DNA of 64,000 nt from Sulfolobales archaeon (GCA_025059075.1 JANXDZ010000001.1:187686-251685); one strand, 5' to 3'; shown: positions 51,607-61,651, numbered from the stretch's first letter. Numbers and translations are program-made. Notes: generated by a model from the sequence alone, not told the origin.

Positions 51607-52617
51607 TTGATGAATGGTGCTAGAGAGAGTAAAGCATTAATAATAGCTGGATATGGTGGACACTCTGGCTATGCATTTGCTATAATCCATGAGTTACTAC
51701 AGCTTGGTTTTAAGAAGAGCCTTGTGCTAGTAGCTGAAGGATATGGTTTTTTAGTTGAGAAGTTTAAACCTTATGGAGAAGTAGTTGTCCAAGCTTTGCC
51801 GCGGAGGCCTGGAGAACCTTTGTATCGAGGAGTTCACAGATGGTTTAAAGCATTTAATCAGTCATTAAAGCTCTTAATGAAGCACAAGGTTACAGCTGTT
51901 TTTGCAAGCGGTTCAAACTTCTCACTACCACCATCTATCGCTTCAAGGATCGTTAGTAGAGCTAAGCTATACACTGTTGAGGCCATAGAGCGCTTTACAA
52001 AACCATCTAAAGCAGTCAAGATACTCGGGAAAATAGGTGCCACAGTCTTCCTCCACTGGGAGGAACAGCTTGAAATGTATCCAAAGGGGGTAGTTGTGGG
52101 ACCTGTTTACGAACCCCCCCTCTATGAGCCTAGAGATGAAGGCTATGCATTAGTTACTACAGGAACCCTTGGCTACAAGGAATTATTTGATGCAGTGGAG
52201 AGACTAGGTCTTGAAAGAGTTGTACTACAGACGGGTGACGTTAACCCAGAGCCCTACATTAATAGAAATCCACGCTGGATTGCCTTTAAGTACACAAGCG
52301 ATATCCATAGATGGATAGCTGGAGCAAGCCTCGTCATAACGCAACAGGGGTTAACAGCAGCTATATCTAGGCTAGCTTATGGAAAGCCAACAATTATAGT
52401 TTGGAACCCCCGCGTATCTCTTGGAGCCGTGAAAAATGATGTAAGGATTTATGCTGAAAAACTTGAAGCCCCCTTTATAGATGAAGTAGAGCTACATGCC
52501 CTCAAGAAAGCAATGGACTCTGTAAAAAGCGCTAGGAAAGCCTTCTCTAACGGCAGCCGTAAAATAGCTGAAACCATGCTTAAACAGATCACTAATGCAT
52601 GGTTCTCCCCCAAGTAG
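51607..52617 (+). CDS. Alg14-Alg13-like fused glycosyltransferase
   Basis: A 336-residue protein. The N-terminal half (1-165) resembles Alg14/EpsE membrane-recruiting proteins: LIIAGYGGHSGYAFAIIHEL and FASGSNFSLPPSIASRI. The C-terminal half (170-325) is a GT28-like donor-binding domain: DEGYALVTTGTLGYKELFDA and GASLVITQQGLTAAISRLAY. In eukaryotes these are separate subunits adding the second GlcNAc to dolichol; here one chain could do both, probably in archaeal N-glycan or lipid-sugar assembly (inference). It is monocistronic. Confidence 0.78.
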   Translation: MMNGARESKALIIAGYGGHSGYAFAIIHELLQLGFKKSLVLVAEGYGFLVEKFKPYGEVVVQALPRRPGEPLYRGVHRWFKAFNQSLKLLMKHKVTAVFASGSNFSLPPSIASRIVSRAKLYTVEAIERFTKPSKAVKILGKIGATVFLHWEEQLEMYPKGVVVGPVYEPPLYEPRDEGYALVTTGTLGYKELFDAVERLGLERVVLQTGDVNPEPYINRNPRWIAFKYTSDIHRWIAGASLVITQQGLTAAISRLAYGKPTIIVWNPRVSLGAVKNDVRIYAEKLEAPFIDEVELHALKKAMDSVKSARKAFSNGSRKIAETMLKQITNAWFSPK

Positions 52618-52782
52618 TTCCCAAGTAATTAAGGATCTGTATTAATCAACTTCTCTATAAAGCTACGGCAGTAAGCGTGGTACCGCGCTTCATTAAGAGA
52701 TCTAATGCAAGTAGTCTTGATGAATGTGGAAACTAAAGCATTGCCATACTTATAGATGCACACTAGGGAGAGGAAGCTAGTC

Positions 52783-53865
52783 TTAAGGCAGTAATGCGAG
52801 TATGAGTATTATGAGGGTAGCTGTACTAGTGATATAACTTATGAGTGGCTTTTTCAACAACTCCCTTAGTGCTTGACCTCCATCAGTTATAAATAATGGC
52901 ACTGAATTTATTGCCCCGAGGCTGAAGTTAACTATGTATAGCCAGTACATTATTAGGGCAAGCGCTAGTGCTGCATGGACTCCAATTGATTCAGCTATAG
53001 ACTTATTTGGAGCAAGCTGTACTACTTCAATACCTATTCTACTTCCAGCAGGCTTAGTGAAGCCAATGATTTCCTCAGCGCCATTAGGCCAGATGACTTT
53101 AATTAACACATCTTTAGCTTCACTAACGTTGGCGGCTCTACTTAACGAGTCAATAGTCGCTGGCTCACCATTTATTTCAGTAATTATAGTGTATGGTCTT
53201 AAGCCAATTGATTCAGCTATACTGCCGGCCTTCACATCTAATATCAATAAGCCACTTGAGTTAATAAGCAGCGGCAGTGTCAGTAATGCGATTAGACCTA
53301 GTGCTACGTTTGAAGCAGGTCCAGCCATTAAGGAAAGAACTTTTGACTTAACATTAGCATTGTTATAGGATTCTTCATCTAGCTCAATAAATGCTAGTGG
53401 CAGTATTGCCACTAATGCAAACCCCGCTTTCTTAACTCCAATGCCCCTAGATCTAGCTACAATAGCGTGGCTGAATTCATGTATTGAAGCAGCTAGAGCT
53501 ACGGCTAAGACGAAGAATAGTAAGTCCATGCCTCTCACGTTTAATCCAGGTACAAGGAGCTGTGGCTTAAGTTCTTCAGGAATCATAATTAAACCTACCC
53601 TAGCTGCAGCTGATGAAATCATGGTTACGTAGAATGCATATACACTGTACAGCGCTAGTGGTATTGAAGCATAGCTAATTACTGAAGCCAGCTTACTCTG
53701 CCTAGGGCTATAGGGCCTCCTATAGACTAACGCTACTCCATAAACTAACTTTAATTCACGCTTGTTAAACCACTCTTTCTTCAATGAGTAAGCTATGTTT
53801 ACACAGAGCCAGAAGGAGGCTAAGCCAATTGTAAATACTATGAGCTCGCTCAAAGCACTTCCCAC
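52783..53865 (-). CDS. Site-2-protease-type membrane metallopeptidase (M50)
   Basis: The 360-residue protein has several membrane helices, the zinc motif SIHEFSHAIVAR (His129, Glu130, His133) in one helix, and the third ligand region INSVPLFITDGGQAL (Asp328), where the family usually has DGG after an NxxP. A PDZ-like domain lies between them (LLILDVKAGSIAESIGLRPY). It cuts within the membrane, releasing regulators or clearing signal peptides. It is divergent from the nucleotidyltransferase gene. Confidence 0.9.
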   Translation of the reverse strand: MGSALSELIVFTIGLASFWLCVNIAYSLKKEWFNKRELKLVYGVALVYRRPYSPRQSKLASVISYASIPLALYSVYAFYVTMISSAAARVGLIMIPEELKPQLLVPGLNVRGMDLLFFVLAVALAASIHEFSHAIVARSRGIGVKKAGFALVAILPLAFIELDEESYNNANVKSKVLSLMAGPASNVALGLIALLTLPLLINSSGLLILDVKAGSIAESIGLRPYTIITEINGEPATIDSLSRAANVSEAKDVLIKVIWPNGAEEIIGFTKPAGSRIGIEVVQLAPNKSIAESIGVHAALALALIMYWLYIVNFSLGAINSVPLFITDGGQALRELLKKPLISYITSTATLIILILALLP

Positions 53866-53914
53866 AGCTTAAAGTATTAAACTACTGGAACTACCTTTAA
53901 AACCTGTAATCTCA

Positions 53915-54661
53915 GTGAAAAAGCCTGTAGGCCGACTACCTATGGTTAGAGAGAAGGTAGCTAGAGCTCCAGAGTATAGAGAAGTAGTGTATGATGAGAG
54001 TAGGTGGATGCTTTTAAAGAAATTAAGAGAAGAGGCTCAGAGAATAATGATTGCTCTAGCTAGCAGTGGATTAGAGTCCTACGTACATGGGAGCATAGCT
54101 AGAGGAGACGTATGGGAGGGCAGCGATATAGATGTAGTATTGCTAACTCCTACTCCAAGCTATAGAGTTGAAATATCTCTAGAGTCTTCAGGCTACGTTA
54201 TTAGAGATAAGTACATAGTTATGGCTACTCCAGGGAGTACTCCTAAGGCATACTTACTGTTAGATGAAGCCGGCAAGAGAGTAGTTAGCTTCCCGCTATT
54301 AAAGTTGCAGAAGAGAGAGAGTGAGTTCTACTACTTTAGTGGAGTAATTGGGTTAAGTGAGCTTTTAAAGGGAGTTAGAGTTCCTGGAGTAGATAAGAGG
54401 CTTGTACTCATAGAGCCAACGCAGAGAGGGCATAGAGAGGCCCCAGTAATAGGTTTTGAGTCAAGAGTAGCTGAAGTACTGAACATAAGTGTAGATACTG
54501 TTTTAGAGAGAACTAGAGTTCTCACAAGAAGGGATGAAATAGGCCGTACAGGAGTATTCATAAAGCACCGTGTGATAAGTGAAGCATCAATTGAGGAAGC
54601 ATTAAATGAGCTAGCTGAGAAAAACCAGTGGGTTAGGAGGATCTTTATTGAACGCTCCTAG
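53915..54661 (+). CDS. Archaeal nucleotidyltransferase-fold protein
   Basis: A 248-residue protein with a polymerase-beta-type core: YVHGSIARGDVWEGSDIDVV, giving the GS motif and the Asp-Ile-Asp pair. The C-terminal region (GFESRVAEVLNISVDTVLER) looks like a winged or helix-turn-helix segment, as in COG2413 proteins. The substrate is unknown. It overlaps the next radical SAM gene by 14 bases, so the two likely form an operon and may modify a common target. Confidence 0.82.
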   Translation: MKKPVGRLPMVREKVARAPEYREVVYDESRWMLLKKLREEAQRIMIALASSGLESYVHGSIARGDVWEGSDIDVVLLTPTPSYRVEISLESSGYVIRDKYIVMATPGSTPKAYLLLDEAGKRVVSFPLLKLQKRESEFYYFSGVIGLSELLKGVRVPGVDKRLVLIEPTQRGHREAPVIGFESRVAEVLNISVDTVLERTRVLTRRDEIGRTGVFIKHRVISEASIEEALNELAEKNQWVRRIFIERS

Positions 54662-55667
54662 AAAACTGTACTACAGCCTTAGGACAGGTTATGTAATTGG
54701 CTCCCTTCCCCCTGGGTGCAGATATTGTATACTTGGAGGAAAAATAGTGATCTTCATAACTGGCCTATGCTTAGACAACTGCTGGTATTGCCCAATATCT
54801 AGGGAGAAGTTTGGGAGAAAAACGATCTACGTTGATGAAGTTAGAGCTGCTAGTTACAGCGACGTAATCGATGAAGCATATAGAGTAGGAGCTCTTGGAG
54901 CTGGGATAACTGGAGGAGACCCCATAATACCTCTTGATGTTACAATCAATATGATTAGGTTACTTAAGGACGAGTTTGGAGAGGGATTCCACATACACCT
55001 TTACACCACTGGCAGACTTATTGATGATAACGTTTTGGAAGTGCTTGAATCAAGTGGATTAGATGAGCTCAGAATACATCCCTATAAAGCTGAGTACATA
55101 AGAGTTATTGAAAGAGCCATTGAGTATAGCTTCGACGTAGTTGTTGAAGTACCGTTCATACCGCTACGTAGCTATGTGAACTACATCAAGGATCTTTTAA
55201 TGAAGCTTGATGGAGTTGGAGTTAACTATGTAAACATAAATGAATTCGAAGTATCTGATTCAAATGTTGAAGCAACGTTGCTAAGAGGCTTAAAGCCCCT
55301 GGGCTTTACTCTTGAAGGCATAGAAACTCCCGCAATAGAGTTCGTTAAGTGGGTCTTAGAGACCGTTAAGAACTTAAACGTTCACTACTGTACAGTAGAG
55401 TTCAAAGACAGAGTTCAATATAGGCTGAGGATGGTTAGGAAGGCTTTAACAGTATTTGGACTCCATGAGGCTCCAACAATAAACGGCACTTTGATAAGTG
55501 TAGAGACATTTAATGAAGTTCAGGATCATACTATAAGGTTCAATGACAGGAACTACTTAATTATGGGCAAGCCCCTCCTCAAGAGCAGGAGCATTAAAGG
55601 AGTCTTAAGGGAATATTATCCAGGTGGAGAAAGTGAAGCACTCTACGAAAGAGACGTGTTATATTAG
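54648..55667 (+). CDS. Radical SAM protein, unknown substrate
   Basis: The 339-residue protein has the cluster motif GLCLDNCWYCPIS (Cys41, Cys45, Cys48), preceded by an unusual CRYC pair (Cys24, Cys27) and followed by GITGGDP, the SAM-binding motif. It resembles COG2108 archaeal proteins. The start is TTG 54648 behind GGAGG, inside the end of the nucleotidyltransferase gene. It is not a typical NrdG. Its 3' end overlaps the pelota gene by 4 bases. Confidence 0.83.
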   Translation: MNAPRKLYYSLRTGYVIGSLPPGCRYCILGGKIVIFITGLCLDNCWYCPISREKFGRKTIYVDEVRAASYSDVIDEAYRVGALGAGITGGDPIIPLDVTINMIRLLKDEFGEGFHIHLYTTGRLIDDNVLEVLESSGLDELRIHPYKAEYIRVIERAIEYSFDVVVEVPFIPLRSYVNYIKDLLMKLDGVGVNYVNINEFEVSDSNVEATLLRGLKPLGFTLEGIETPAIEFVKWVLETVKNLNVHYCTVEFKDRVQYRLRMVRKALTVFGLHEAPTINGTLISVETFNEVQDHTIRFNDRNYLIMGKPLLKSRSIKGVLREYYPGGESEALYERDVLY

Positions 55668-56740
55668 CTTCTAGCTTCACGATGCATTAGTGAATAACGC
55701 AGGATCGCTATGACTCCGCCAAATGACTCCACTTGGGCTTCAACACTGCTTCCTCTAGGAACTATAATTACCTCAGAGCCCTTAGCATAAGCTTCTTCAA
55801 TTAATTTCAATAACCTCCCCCTTTCCTCGTCATTGCTTGTCTTTAGAGAGCTTTCAGATACAAGCAATGTTTTTACAGCACTACTTATAACTGCTTCTTC
55901 AACTTCTCTTAACCCATAAGCTACCATGGATTCACTTATTTGGAGTAACTTAGTGAATTCATTGAATGCTTTCTCAGCCTTCATTAACTCAACGTCTTTT
56001 AGTGCGCTAATAACAATATCCCTTTTGCTTAGCTCAAGGAGTCCTGCGTAACCTCCCATTGATGTAGAATCGTAATGCAGAAGTACTTTTCTATGGATCT
56101 TCTCAAGCACCTTATTGCCAATTCTATGTTTTAACTGACCTGGCCCTCCAACGATTACTACGTTGACTCCATGCCTGTCGACAAGCTCTATAATTGAGTC
56201 AGCAGCTTTACTTAAGTAGTTCTCAAGTTCTTCTTCAAAGCTAGGGCTGTCTTTTCCAGGCAGATGGGAGTATAACTCAAGTAGCTTTTGTAAACCCTGA
56301 TTGGTTAGCAAGGCCACTCCAATTTCCTCATAGTCTATTGCTACTAACAGCACATTTTCCCTGGAGCTAGAGGCTTTCTCCAACCTATTTAACAATACTC
56401 TAGGCCACTTCTCTTTATACAATGCTACTATTGAGCCTATGCCCATGCTTAAAGCATGGTGTTTGCCTATGACTCCATATTCATCAGGTCCCTCTACAAC
56501 TACTCCTTTCACTCTAAGTTTATCGCTGAACTGCTGGTACTCTACTTCTTCAACTCTTATAGCTATATTCATTGGGATCCTCCTGCTCTCACCGCTTCCC
56601 TCAAACTTTACTTCCCTAGTGGTTTTTGAAGCAACTATATCCCCGCTCTCAATGACTGTGTAAAGGATCCATAGGTCATCAGGAGTCTCTAGTTGTAACA
56701 CTATGTAGCCTTTATCAAGCCTTTTCTCAACTACCCTCAC
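55664..56740 (-). CDS. pelA: Pelota (aPelota), ribosome-rescue factor
   Basis: The 358-residue protein has the three Dom34/Pelota domains. The N-terminal Sm-like domain includes TPDDLWILYTVIESGD and a conserved REVKFEGSGESRRI; the centre has VLLVAIDYEEIGVALL and IVGGPGQLKHRIGNKVLEKI; the C-terminal domain has VMAYGLREVEEAV-like sequence (seen as MVAYGLREVEEAVISS). It lacks the GGQ of release factors, as expected. With aEF1A and aABCE1 it splits stalled ribosomes. Confidence 0.93.
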   Translation of the reverse strand: MRVVEKRLDKGYIVLQLETPDDLWILYTVIESGDIVASKTTREVKFEGSGESRRIPMNIAIRVEEVEYQQFSDKLRVKGVVVEGPDEYGVIGKHHALSMGIGSIVALYKEKWPRVLLNRLEKASSSRENVLLVAIDYEEIGVALLTNQGLQKLLELYSHLPGKDSPSFEEELENYLSKAADSIIELVDRHGVNVVIVGGPGQLKHRIGNKVLEKIHRKVLLHYDSTSMGGYAGLLELSKRDIVISALKDVELMKAEKAFNEFTKLLQISESMVAYGLREVEEAVISSAVKTLLVSESSLKTSNDEERGRLLKLIEEAYAKGSEVIIVPRGSSVEAQVESFGGVIAILRYSLMHREARS

Positions 56741-56929
56741 TACGACTCCCCGTAGGCTGTTGCTTATGTTTATAAGCTTAATATTTCAATGTATTTTCAA
56801 TATTTTTGGCGTTAGTGAAGTTCTCCTGCAATCAGCTTTGTCGTGAAGAATGAGGAGTAGGATTGATGAGAGCTATGTGGCATTAGGCTTGATTAAGCTC
56901 TGCGACCTGTAAGCGAAGCTAATGAATCC

Positions 56930-57538
56930 ATGGATAGAGCTAGCTTTACTTACATTTGGAAATTTTCAAAAAAGTATAGAGTGCTATTTGAACGCCGCCA
57001 GTATTTTTTAGCTCAATTAAACTCTCGCTATTTATGGAGAAAAGCTTTGCCCAGCGTTATTGAGTCAGAGGTATTGATTAGAGTTGTTGAGCCTAGGGAT
57101 TTAAGGGAGGTTTATGAAGTTGAATCAATGAGCTTTACGGGGAGCCTTACTTACGACTTTTCAGTATTTTTATTTTATTACGTTACAGCCCACGACTTGT
57201 TTCTTGTAGCAGAAGCTCTAGGGAGAGTAATTGGATACATTATTGGGTTAATTGAAGTGCGCCGCAGGGAGATTCTTGGCCACGTAATTTCAATAGCCAT
57301 ACACCCTCTATACAGGGGTTTAGGCATAGGCAGCAAGCTCTTGAAAGCTCTTGAAGAGAGGCTTACTTCAAGGGGTGCTCTAAGGATATTCCTTGAAGTA
57401 GATGTATTAAATAAGCCGGCCATAAGCTTCTATAGGAAGCATGGATACGTAATTTCAGGAATATTAAAGAATTACTATGGAGTAAGCGATGCATACATCA
57501 TGGTTAAAGAAGTTGGAGCTTCATTAAAACAATTTTAG
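56930..57538 (+). CDS. GNAT N-acetyltransferase (RimI/Ard1-like)
   Basis: The GNAT core occupies residues 48-200: LIRVVEPRDLREVYEVESMS, the acetyl-CoA motif ISIAIHPLYRGLGIGSKLLK, and FYRKHGYVISGILKNYYG. This is the RimI/Ard1 type that acetylates protein N-termini in archaea. The first 47 residues (with FSKKYRVLFERRQYFLAQL) are a basic extension not usual in the family; an internal TTG at the LIR codon could be the true start. It lies 22 bases upstream of polB. Confidence 0.85.
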   Translation: MDRASFTYIWKFSKKYRVLFERRQYFLAQLNSRYLWRKALPSVIESEVLIRVVEPRDLREVYEVESMSFTGSLTYDFSVFLFYYVTAHDLFLVAEALGRVIGYIIGLIEVRRREILGHVISIAIHPLYRGLGIGSKLLKALEERLTSRGALRIFLEVDVLNKPAISFYRKHGYVISGILKNYYGVSDAYIMVKEVGASLKQF

Positions 57539-57559
57539 GTAGTTAAGTAATTAATAGCA

Positions 57560-59962
57560 TTGGGGGAATTTGTGGATAAGGAACTGTTGACTTTCTACGT
57601 GCTGGACGTATCATATGAAGTTGTGGGTAAGGAACCTCACATAATTATATGGGCTATATCACGTGATGAGAGAAGAGTATTGTTAAGAGATAGGAGGTTT
57701 AGGCCATACTTCTACGCAATACTAAATGAAGATGCTGCATTAGATAACTTAATCTCTAGAGTAAAGGCATGTTCTAAGCCTTCGTCTCCAATAATAGGTG
57801 TAGAAGTAGTTGAAAGAAAGTACTTTGGAAAGCCTGTGAAAGCTCTAAAAATAACCACTGTTATCCCAGAGTATGTGAGAGAGTATAGAGAGGCTTTATC
57901 GAGAATTCCTGGAGTTAGAGAAGTCGTTGAAGCAGACATAAGGTTCTCAATGAGGTACTCTATAGATAACGACATCCATGCCTGCCAATGGCATGTAGCT
58001 GAAGTAATTAAGCTAGGTAGAAGCCATGCACATAGAGTTGACTATGAATACGAAGTGATAGGCTTTATAAAAAGCATTGAAGACACTACTCCTCCAAAAA
58101 GCCTCAGGCTACTTGCATTCGATATAGAAGTCTACTCATCTGGATATCCAAGGCCTGAGAGGGATCCAGTAATAGTAATATCCTTGGTAAATGACCGAGG
58201 AGAAGTACGTCAGCTAACTGCAATGGATAAGAATGACAGAGACTTAATACTTGAATTCATAGACTACGTGAAGAACTACGACCCTGATATAATCTTAGGC
58301 TATAACAGCAATAGGTTTGACTGGGTTTACTTAGTTAATAGAGCTAAGTACTTAGGCATAAAGCTCGATGTAGGAAGGAAAATTGATGGAGAGCCCAGGC
58401 AGAGTACTTATGGACACATATCCATACCTGGCAGGCTAAGTGTAGATCTATATGATTACGCTGAGGAAATAACTGAAGTAAAAGTGAAGAGTCTTGACGT
58501 AGTTGCAGAATACTTGGGAGTAATGAAGAGAGAGGAGAGAACCCTTATAAATTACACTGATATACCTATGTACTGGGATAACTTAAGCCTTAGAAGCACA
58601 CTCCTTAAGTACGCTATGGAAGATGCTATATCTACTTATAGAATTGGGGAAAAAATGCTTCCATTTGCAATGCAGTTAGCAAGTATCACTGGTCTTCCAC
58701 TAGATCAAGTTGGATCGGCAAGCGTTGGAAACAGGCTTGAGAACTACTTAATGAGGGAAGCCTATAAGATAGGGGAGCTAGCTCCAAATAGAGAGGAGAG
58801 GCCTTATGAATCCTATAAGGGCGCAATAGTTCTTTCGCCAAAAAGAGGTATACATAGCAATATAGCAGTATTAGACTTTTCAAGCATGTATCCAAACATA
58901 ATGATGAAGTACAATATCGGCCCAGACACTTACGCACTCGTGGAGTGTGATACAGGCAACGATTACATAGCTCCTGAAGTAGGGCACTGCTTTAAGAAGA
59001 CTCCAGAGGGGTTCTTTAAGAAAGTTCTTACAAAGCTCATAGACTTAAGGAAGGCTGTAAGAGAGGAGCTAAAGAAGTACCCTCCAGAAAGCCCTGAGTA
59101 CAGACTCCTCAATGAGAGGCAGCGGGCTCTTAAGATACTTGCAAACGCCTCCTATGGATACATGGGTTGGATTGGAGCTAGGTGGTATTGCAAGGAGGGA
59201 GCTGAAGCTGTAACTGCCTGGGGTAGGGAGACTATAATGAAGGCTGTTGAAGAAGCTAAGAGGCTTGGACTAGAAGTAATTTATGGAGACACAGACTCTT
59301 TATTCGTAAAGTACGATGAAGTAAAAGTAAAGAAACTCACTGATTATGTAGAGAGTGAGCTAGGCTTTGATATAAAGATGGATAAAGTTTACGTAAGAGT
59401 CTTCTTTACTGAAGCGAAGAAAAGATACGTTGGCTTAATGACTGATGGAAGGATCGATATAGTTGGATTTGAAGCCGTTAGAGGGGATTGGGCTGAAATA
59501 GCTAAAGAAGTTCAGGAGAGAACAGTTGAAATACTGTTAAAAGAGATGAGTGTTGATAAAGCTGTAGAGTATGTAAGGAGCATAATATCAGATCTTAGGG
59601 CTGGCAAGATCCCCTTAGAGAAGCTAGTCATATGGAAGACTCTAACTAAGGCCCTCGATGAATATGAAGTAGATGCTCCACACGTAGTTGCTGCACAGAA
59701 GCTAATGAAGATAGGCTATAGAGTCAGTGTAGGCGATAAAATAGGCTATGTAGTCACTAAAGGCGTTGGAAAAGTATCTACAAAGGTTGAGCCAGCAGTA
59801 CTTGTAAAGGAACATGGCTTAATTGATATAGGTTACTACATTGATAGACAAGTGATTCCAGCTGCCCTAAGGATCCTGGGATACTTTGGGGTCACTGAAC
59901 AACAATTAAAAAGTGCGGTCAGTGGACAGAAAAGCATATTTGATTACTTTAGTAAAAAATAG
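57560..59962 (+). CDS. polB: Family B DNA polymerase with C-terminal PIP box
   Basis: An 800-residue replicative-type polymerase. The proofreading exonuclease has LLAFDIEVYS (Asp188, Glu190) and ILGYNSNRFDW. Polymerase motifs are LDFSSMYPNIM (A, 439 on), ALKILANASYGYMG (B) and VIYGDTDSLFVKY (C, 575-580). The end QKSIFDYFSKK is a PCNA-interacting box (Gln790 to Phe797). Start: TTG 57560, or GTG 57572, which has a GGGGG site at better spacing. No intein is present. dnaG lies convergently behind it. Confidence 0.96.
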   Translation: MGEFVDKELLTFYVLDVSYEVVGKEPHIIIWAISRDERRVLLRDRRFRPYFYAILNEDAALDNLISRVKACSKPSSPIIGVEVVERKYFGKPVKALKITTVIPEYVREYREALSRIPGVREVVEADIRFSMRYSIDNDIHACQWHVAEVIKLGRSHAHRVDYEYEVIGFIKSIEDTTPPKSLRLLAFDIEVYSSGYPRPERDPVIVISLVNDRGEVRQLTAMDKNDRDLILEFIDYVKNYDPDIILGYNSNRFDWVYLVNRAKYLGIKLDVGRKIDGEPRQSTYGHISIPGRLSVDLYDYAEEITEVKVKSLDVVAEYLGVMKREERTLINYTDIPMYWDNLSLRSTLLKYAMEDAISTYRIGEKMLPFAMQLASITGLPLDQVGSASVGNRLENYLMREAYKIGELAPNREERPYESYKGAIVLSPKRGIHSNIAVLDFSSMYPNIMMKYNIGPDTYALVECDTGNDYIAPEVGHCFKKTPEGFFKKVLTKLIDLRKAVREELKKYPPESPEYRLLNERQRALKILANASYGYMGWIGARWYCKEGAEAVTAWGRETIMKAVEEAKRLGLEVIYGDTDSLFVKYDEVKVKKLTDYVESELGFDIKMDKVYVRVFFTEAKKRYVGLMTDGRIDIVGFEAVRGDWAEIAKEVQERTVEILLKEMSVDKAVEYVRSIISDLRAGKIPLEKLVIWKTLTKALDEYEVDAPHVVAAQKLMKIGYRVSVGDKIGYVVTKGVGKVSTKVEPAVLVKEHGLIDIGYYIDRQVIPAALRILGYFGVTEQQLKSAVSGQKSIFDYFSKK

Positions 59963-59966
59963 TGCA

Positions 59967-61163
59967 TTAATGTAGGTCACTGTAAGTAAGTATAGTGATT
60001 TCCCTAGGCTTATTAACTATATTACCTAGTTTTACACCTACTATGATCTTTATGTTCTTCTCTAAAGCTACATCTAGCAGTCTTTGAGTAATTATGCCGT
60101 CAAACACTATTGCATTAATGCTCCCTTCATTAAGCTCCTGCAATTTAGTAACTAAGTCTCTTACAGGCAGCTTTTCTACGTGATTCCACTGAGCATCTAA
60201 GAGTACTGCCTCTAGAGTTCCGTTAAGGCTTTTCGCAGTCTCAATGATGCTTATTGGCATTGCCAATACTTCCCTAGACTCTTCGATTAGTTCTTCTAAA
60301 GCTTTAGCTCTTTCAACTACTTGAACTTGCTTTCTCTGTTCCTTTACAACTTTCTCCAACGAAGTTGCCTTACTTAAAGCCTCATTTATTTCCTTTCCAG
60401 AGAGTTCTTCTACTTCTCTACCTGGTGGAGCTCTAGCTATGTAATCGATCTTTACATTATTTTTAAGTAACTCCTTCAGTATCATGTCTCCAGCTCTATC
60501 GCCGTCTAGGAAGGCTATTACTTTTTCCTTTCTTTCAGCAAGATCCTTCACACTCTTAGGTATCTCAGCTCTAGCTCCACCTATTTCCACTGCATTAGTA
60601 TATCCATACCTCAGTAAGTTAATTACGTCTGCTCTACCTTCTACAATGATTAACTCACTAGCTTTCTCTATGTCTGGGCCTGCTGCTAGTCCTTCAGATC
60701 CATATTTTATTGGCTCAGGTTTTCTAAGTACTGTTTCTACCTCTATGAGTAGCTCTCTTACGTCAGGGACTTCCTCCTTACTCCAATTGAGTAGTATTTC
60801 CTTAGCTCTATCAACTATCTTCCTGATCTTCTCAAGCCTTAGATCAACTATTTCACTTACCTCTACTTTAGCGTTATATGGCCCTACTTTATCGACGCTC
60901 TCAATTAGAGCAGCTACTAAAGCTGTTTCAACTCTATCTAGATTGCTTGGTATAATTATTTCACCACTACACGTATTTCCATGAGTCCTCAAGTTTACTT
61001 GTATTCTACCTATCCTCCCACTCTCCTGCAACTCCCTTAAGTCAAGTTGTCCTCCGAAAAGCCCTTCTGTTTGACCGAATATAGCTCCAATAACATCCGG
61101 TTTCTCCACTATGCCATCTACGTGTACTTTAGCCTTAACTAAGTATTTAGCCACCTCCATCAC
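59967..61163 (-). CDS. dnaG: Archaeal DnaG-like protein (Toprim; exosome-associated)
   Basis: The 398-residue protein starts MMEVAKYLVKAKVHVDGIVE, has GAIFGQTEGLFGG, and the Toprim domain with ELIIVEGRADVINLLRYG (Glu) and VIAFLDGDRAGDMIL (Asp-x-Asp). Archaeal DnaG lacks the bacterial zinc and helicase-binding domains; it is a poly(A)-binding part of the RNA exosome and may also prime. It is convergent with polB, 4 bases apart. Confidence 0.94.
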   Translation of the reverse strand: MMEVAKYLVKAKVHVDGIVEKPDVIGAIFGQTEGLFGGQLDLRELQESGRIGRIQVNLRTHGNTCSGEIIIPSNLDRVETALVAALIESVDKVGPYNAKVEVSEIVDLRLEKIRKIVDRAKEILLNWSKEEVPDVRELLIEVETVLRKPEPIKYGSEGLAAGPDIEKASELIIVEGRADVINLLRYGYTNAVEIGGARAEIPKSVKDLAERKEKVIAFLDGDRAGDMILKELLKNNVKIDYIARAPPGREVEELSGKEINEALSKATSLEKVVKEQRKQVQVVERAKALEELIEESREVLAMPISIIETAKSLNGTLEAVLLDAQWNHVEKLPVRDLVTKLQELNEGSINAIVFDGIITQRLLDVALEKNIKIIVGVKLGNIVNKPREITILTYSDLH

Positions 61164-61336
61164 CCATGATTAAGTGTTAAGCATGCATTAAGTTAAACTG
61201 TCACTACCTTAGTTCCACAACTTACTTGACTCACTTAAATAGTTTGAATAAACTATGGTGGAGTAGCGTTGTGCAAAGATCTTTTAAAAGAATTCCTATT
61301 AACTAGTTGCAGTAGTTTAAATCTGGGTGGAGTAAG

Positions 61337-61651
61337 TTGAATAGTCGAGCTATTGAAGAAGCTACTTTAGTTAGAGTAAAGAACGTTGGGGAAGGAGTCA
61401 TAGGCGTAGAAGTAAGCTTACCTAATGCACCTCCTCTAATAGTGATAGCTGGAAAGAGGGGCTTCATAATGTGTGGGTACCTTGATATAATTACTGCAGA
61501 TAAGCTTAATGCAGTAGCAGCTAGAGTACGTGGAGTGAAGAATGTTGAGGAAATGTTGAGTGGAGAGATAGAGACTGCTACTTCTAGAGCCATGGAGTTA
61601 GGTATTAGAGCTGGAGTAAAAGTTAAAGAAGTAATTGACTTATTAAGCTAA
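61337..61651 (+). CDS. DUF1805 protein
   Basis: A 104-residue single-domain protein with the family pattern: PPLIVIAGKRGFIMCGYLDI, then TADKLNAVAARVRGVKNVEE. DUF1805 folds into a small alpha-beta domain of unknown role, found mainly in archaea. It starts at TTG with a strong GGTGGAG site. tyrS follows after 19 bases, so the two are probably co-transcribed. Confidence 0.85.
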   Translation: MNSRAIEEATLVRVKNVGEGVIGVEVSLPNAPPLIVIAGKRGFIMCGYLDIITADKLNAVAARVRGVKNVEEMLSGEIETATSRAMELGIRAGVKVKEVIDLLS

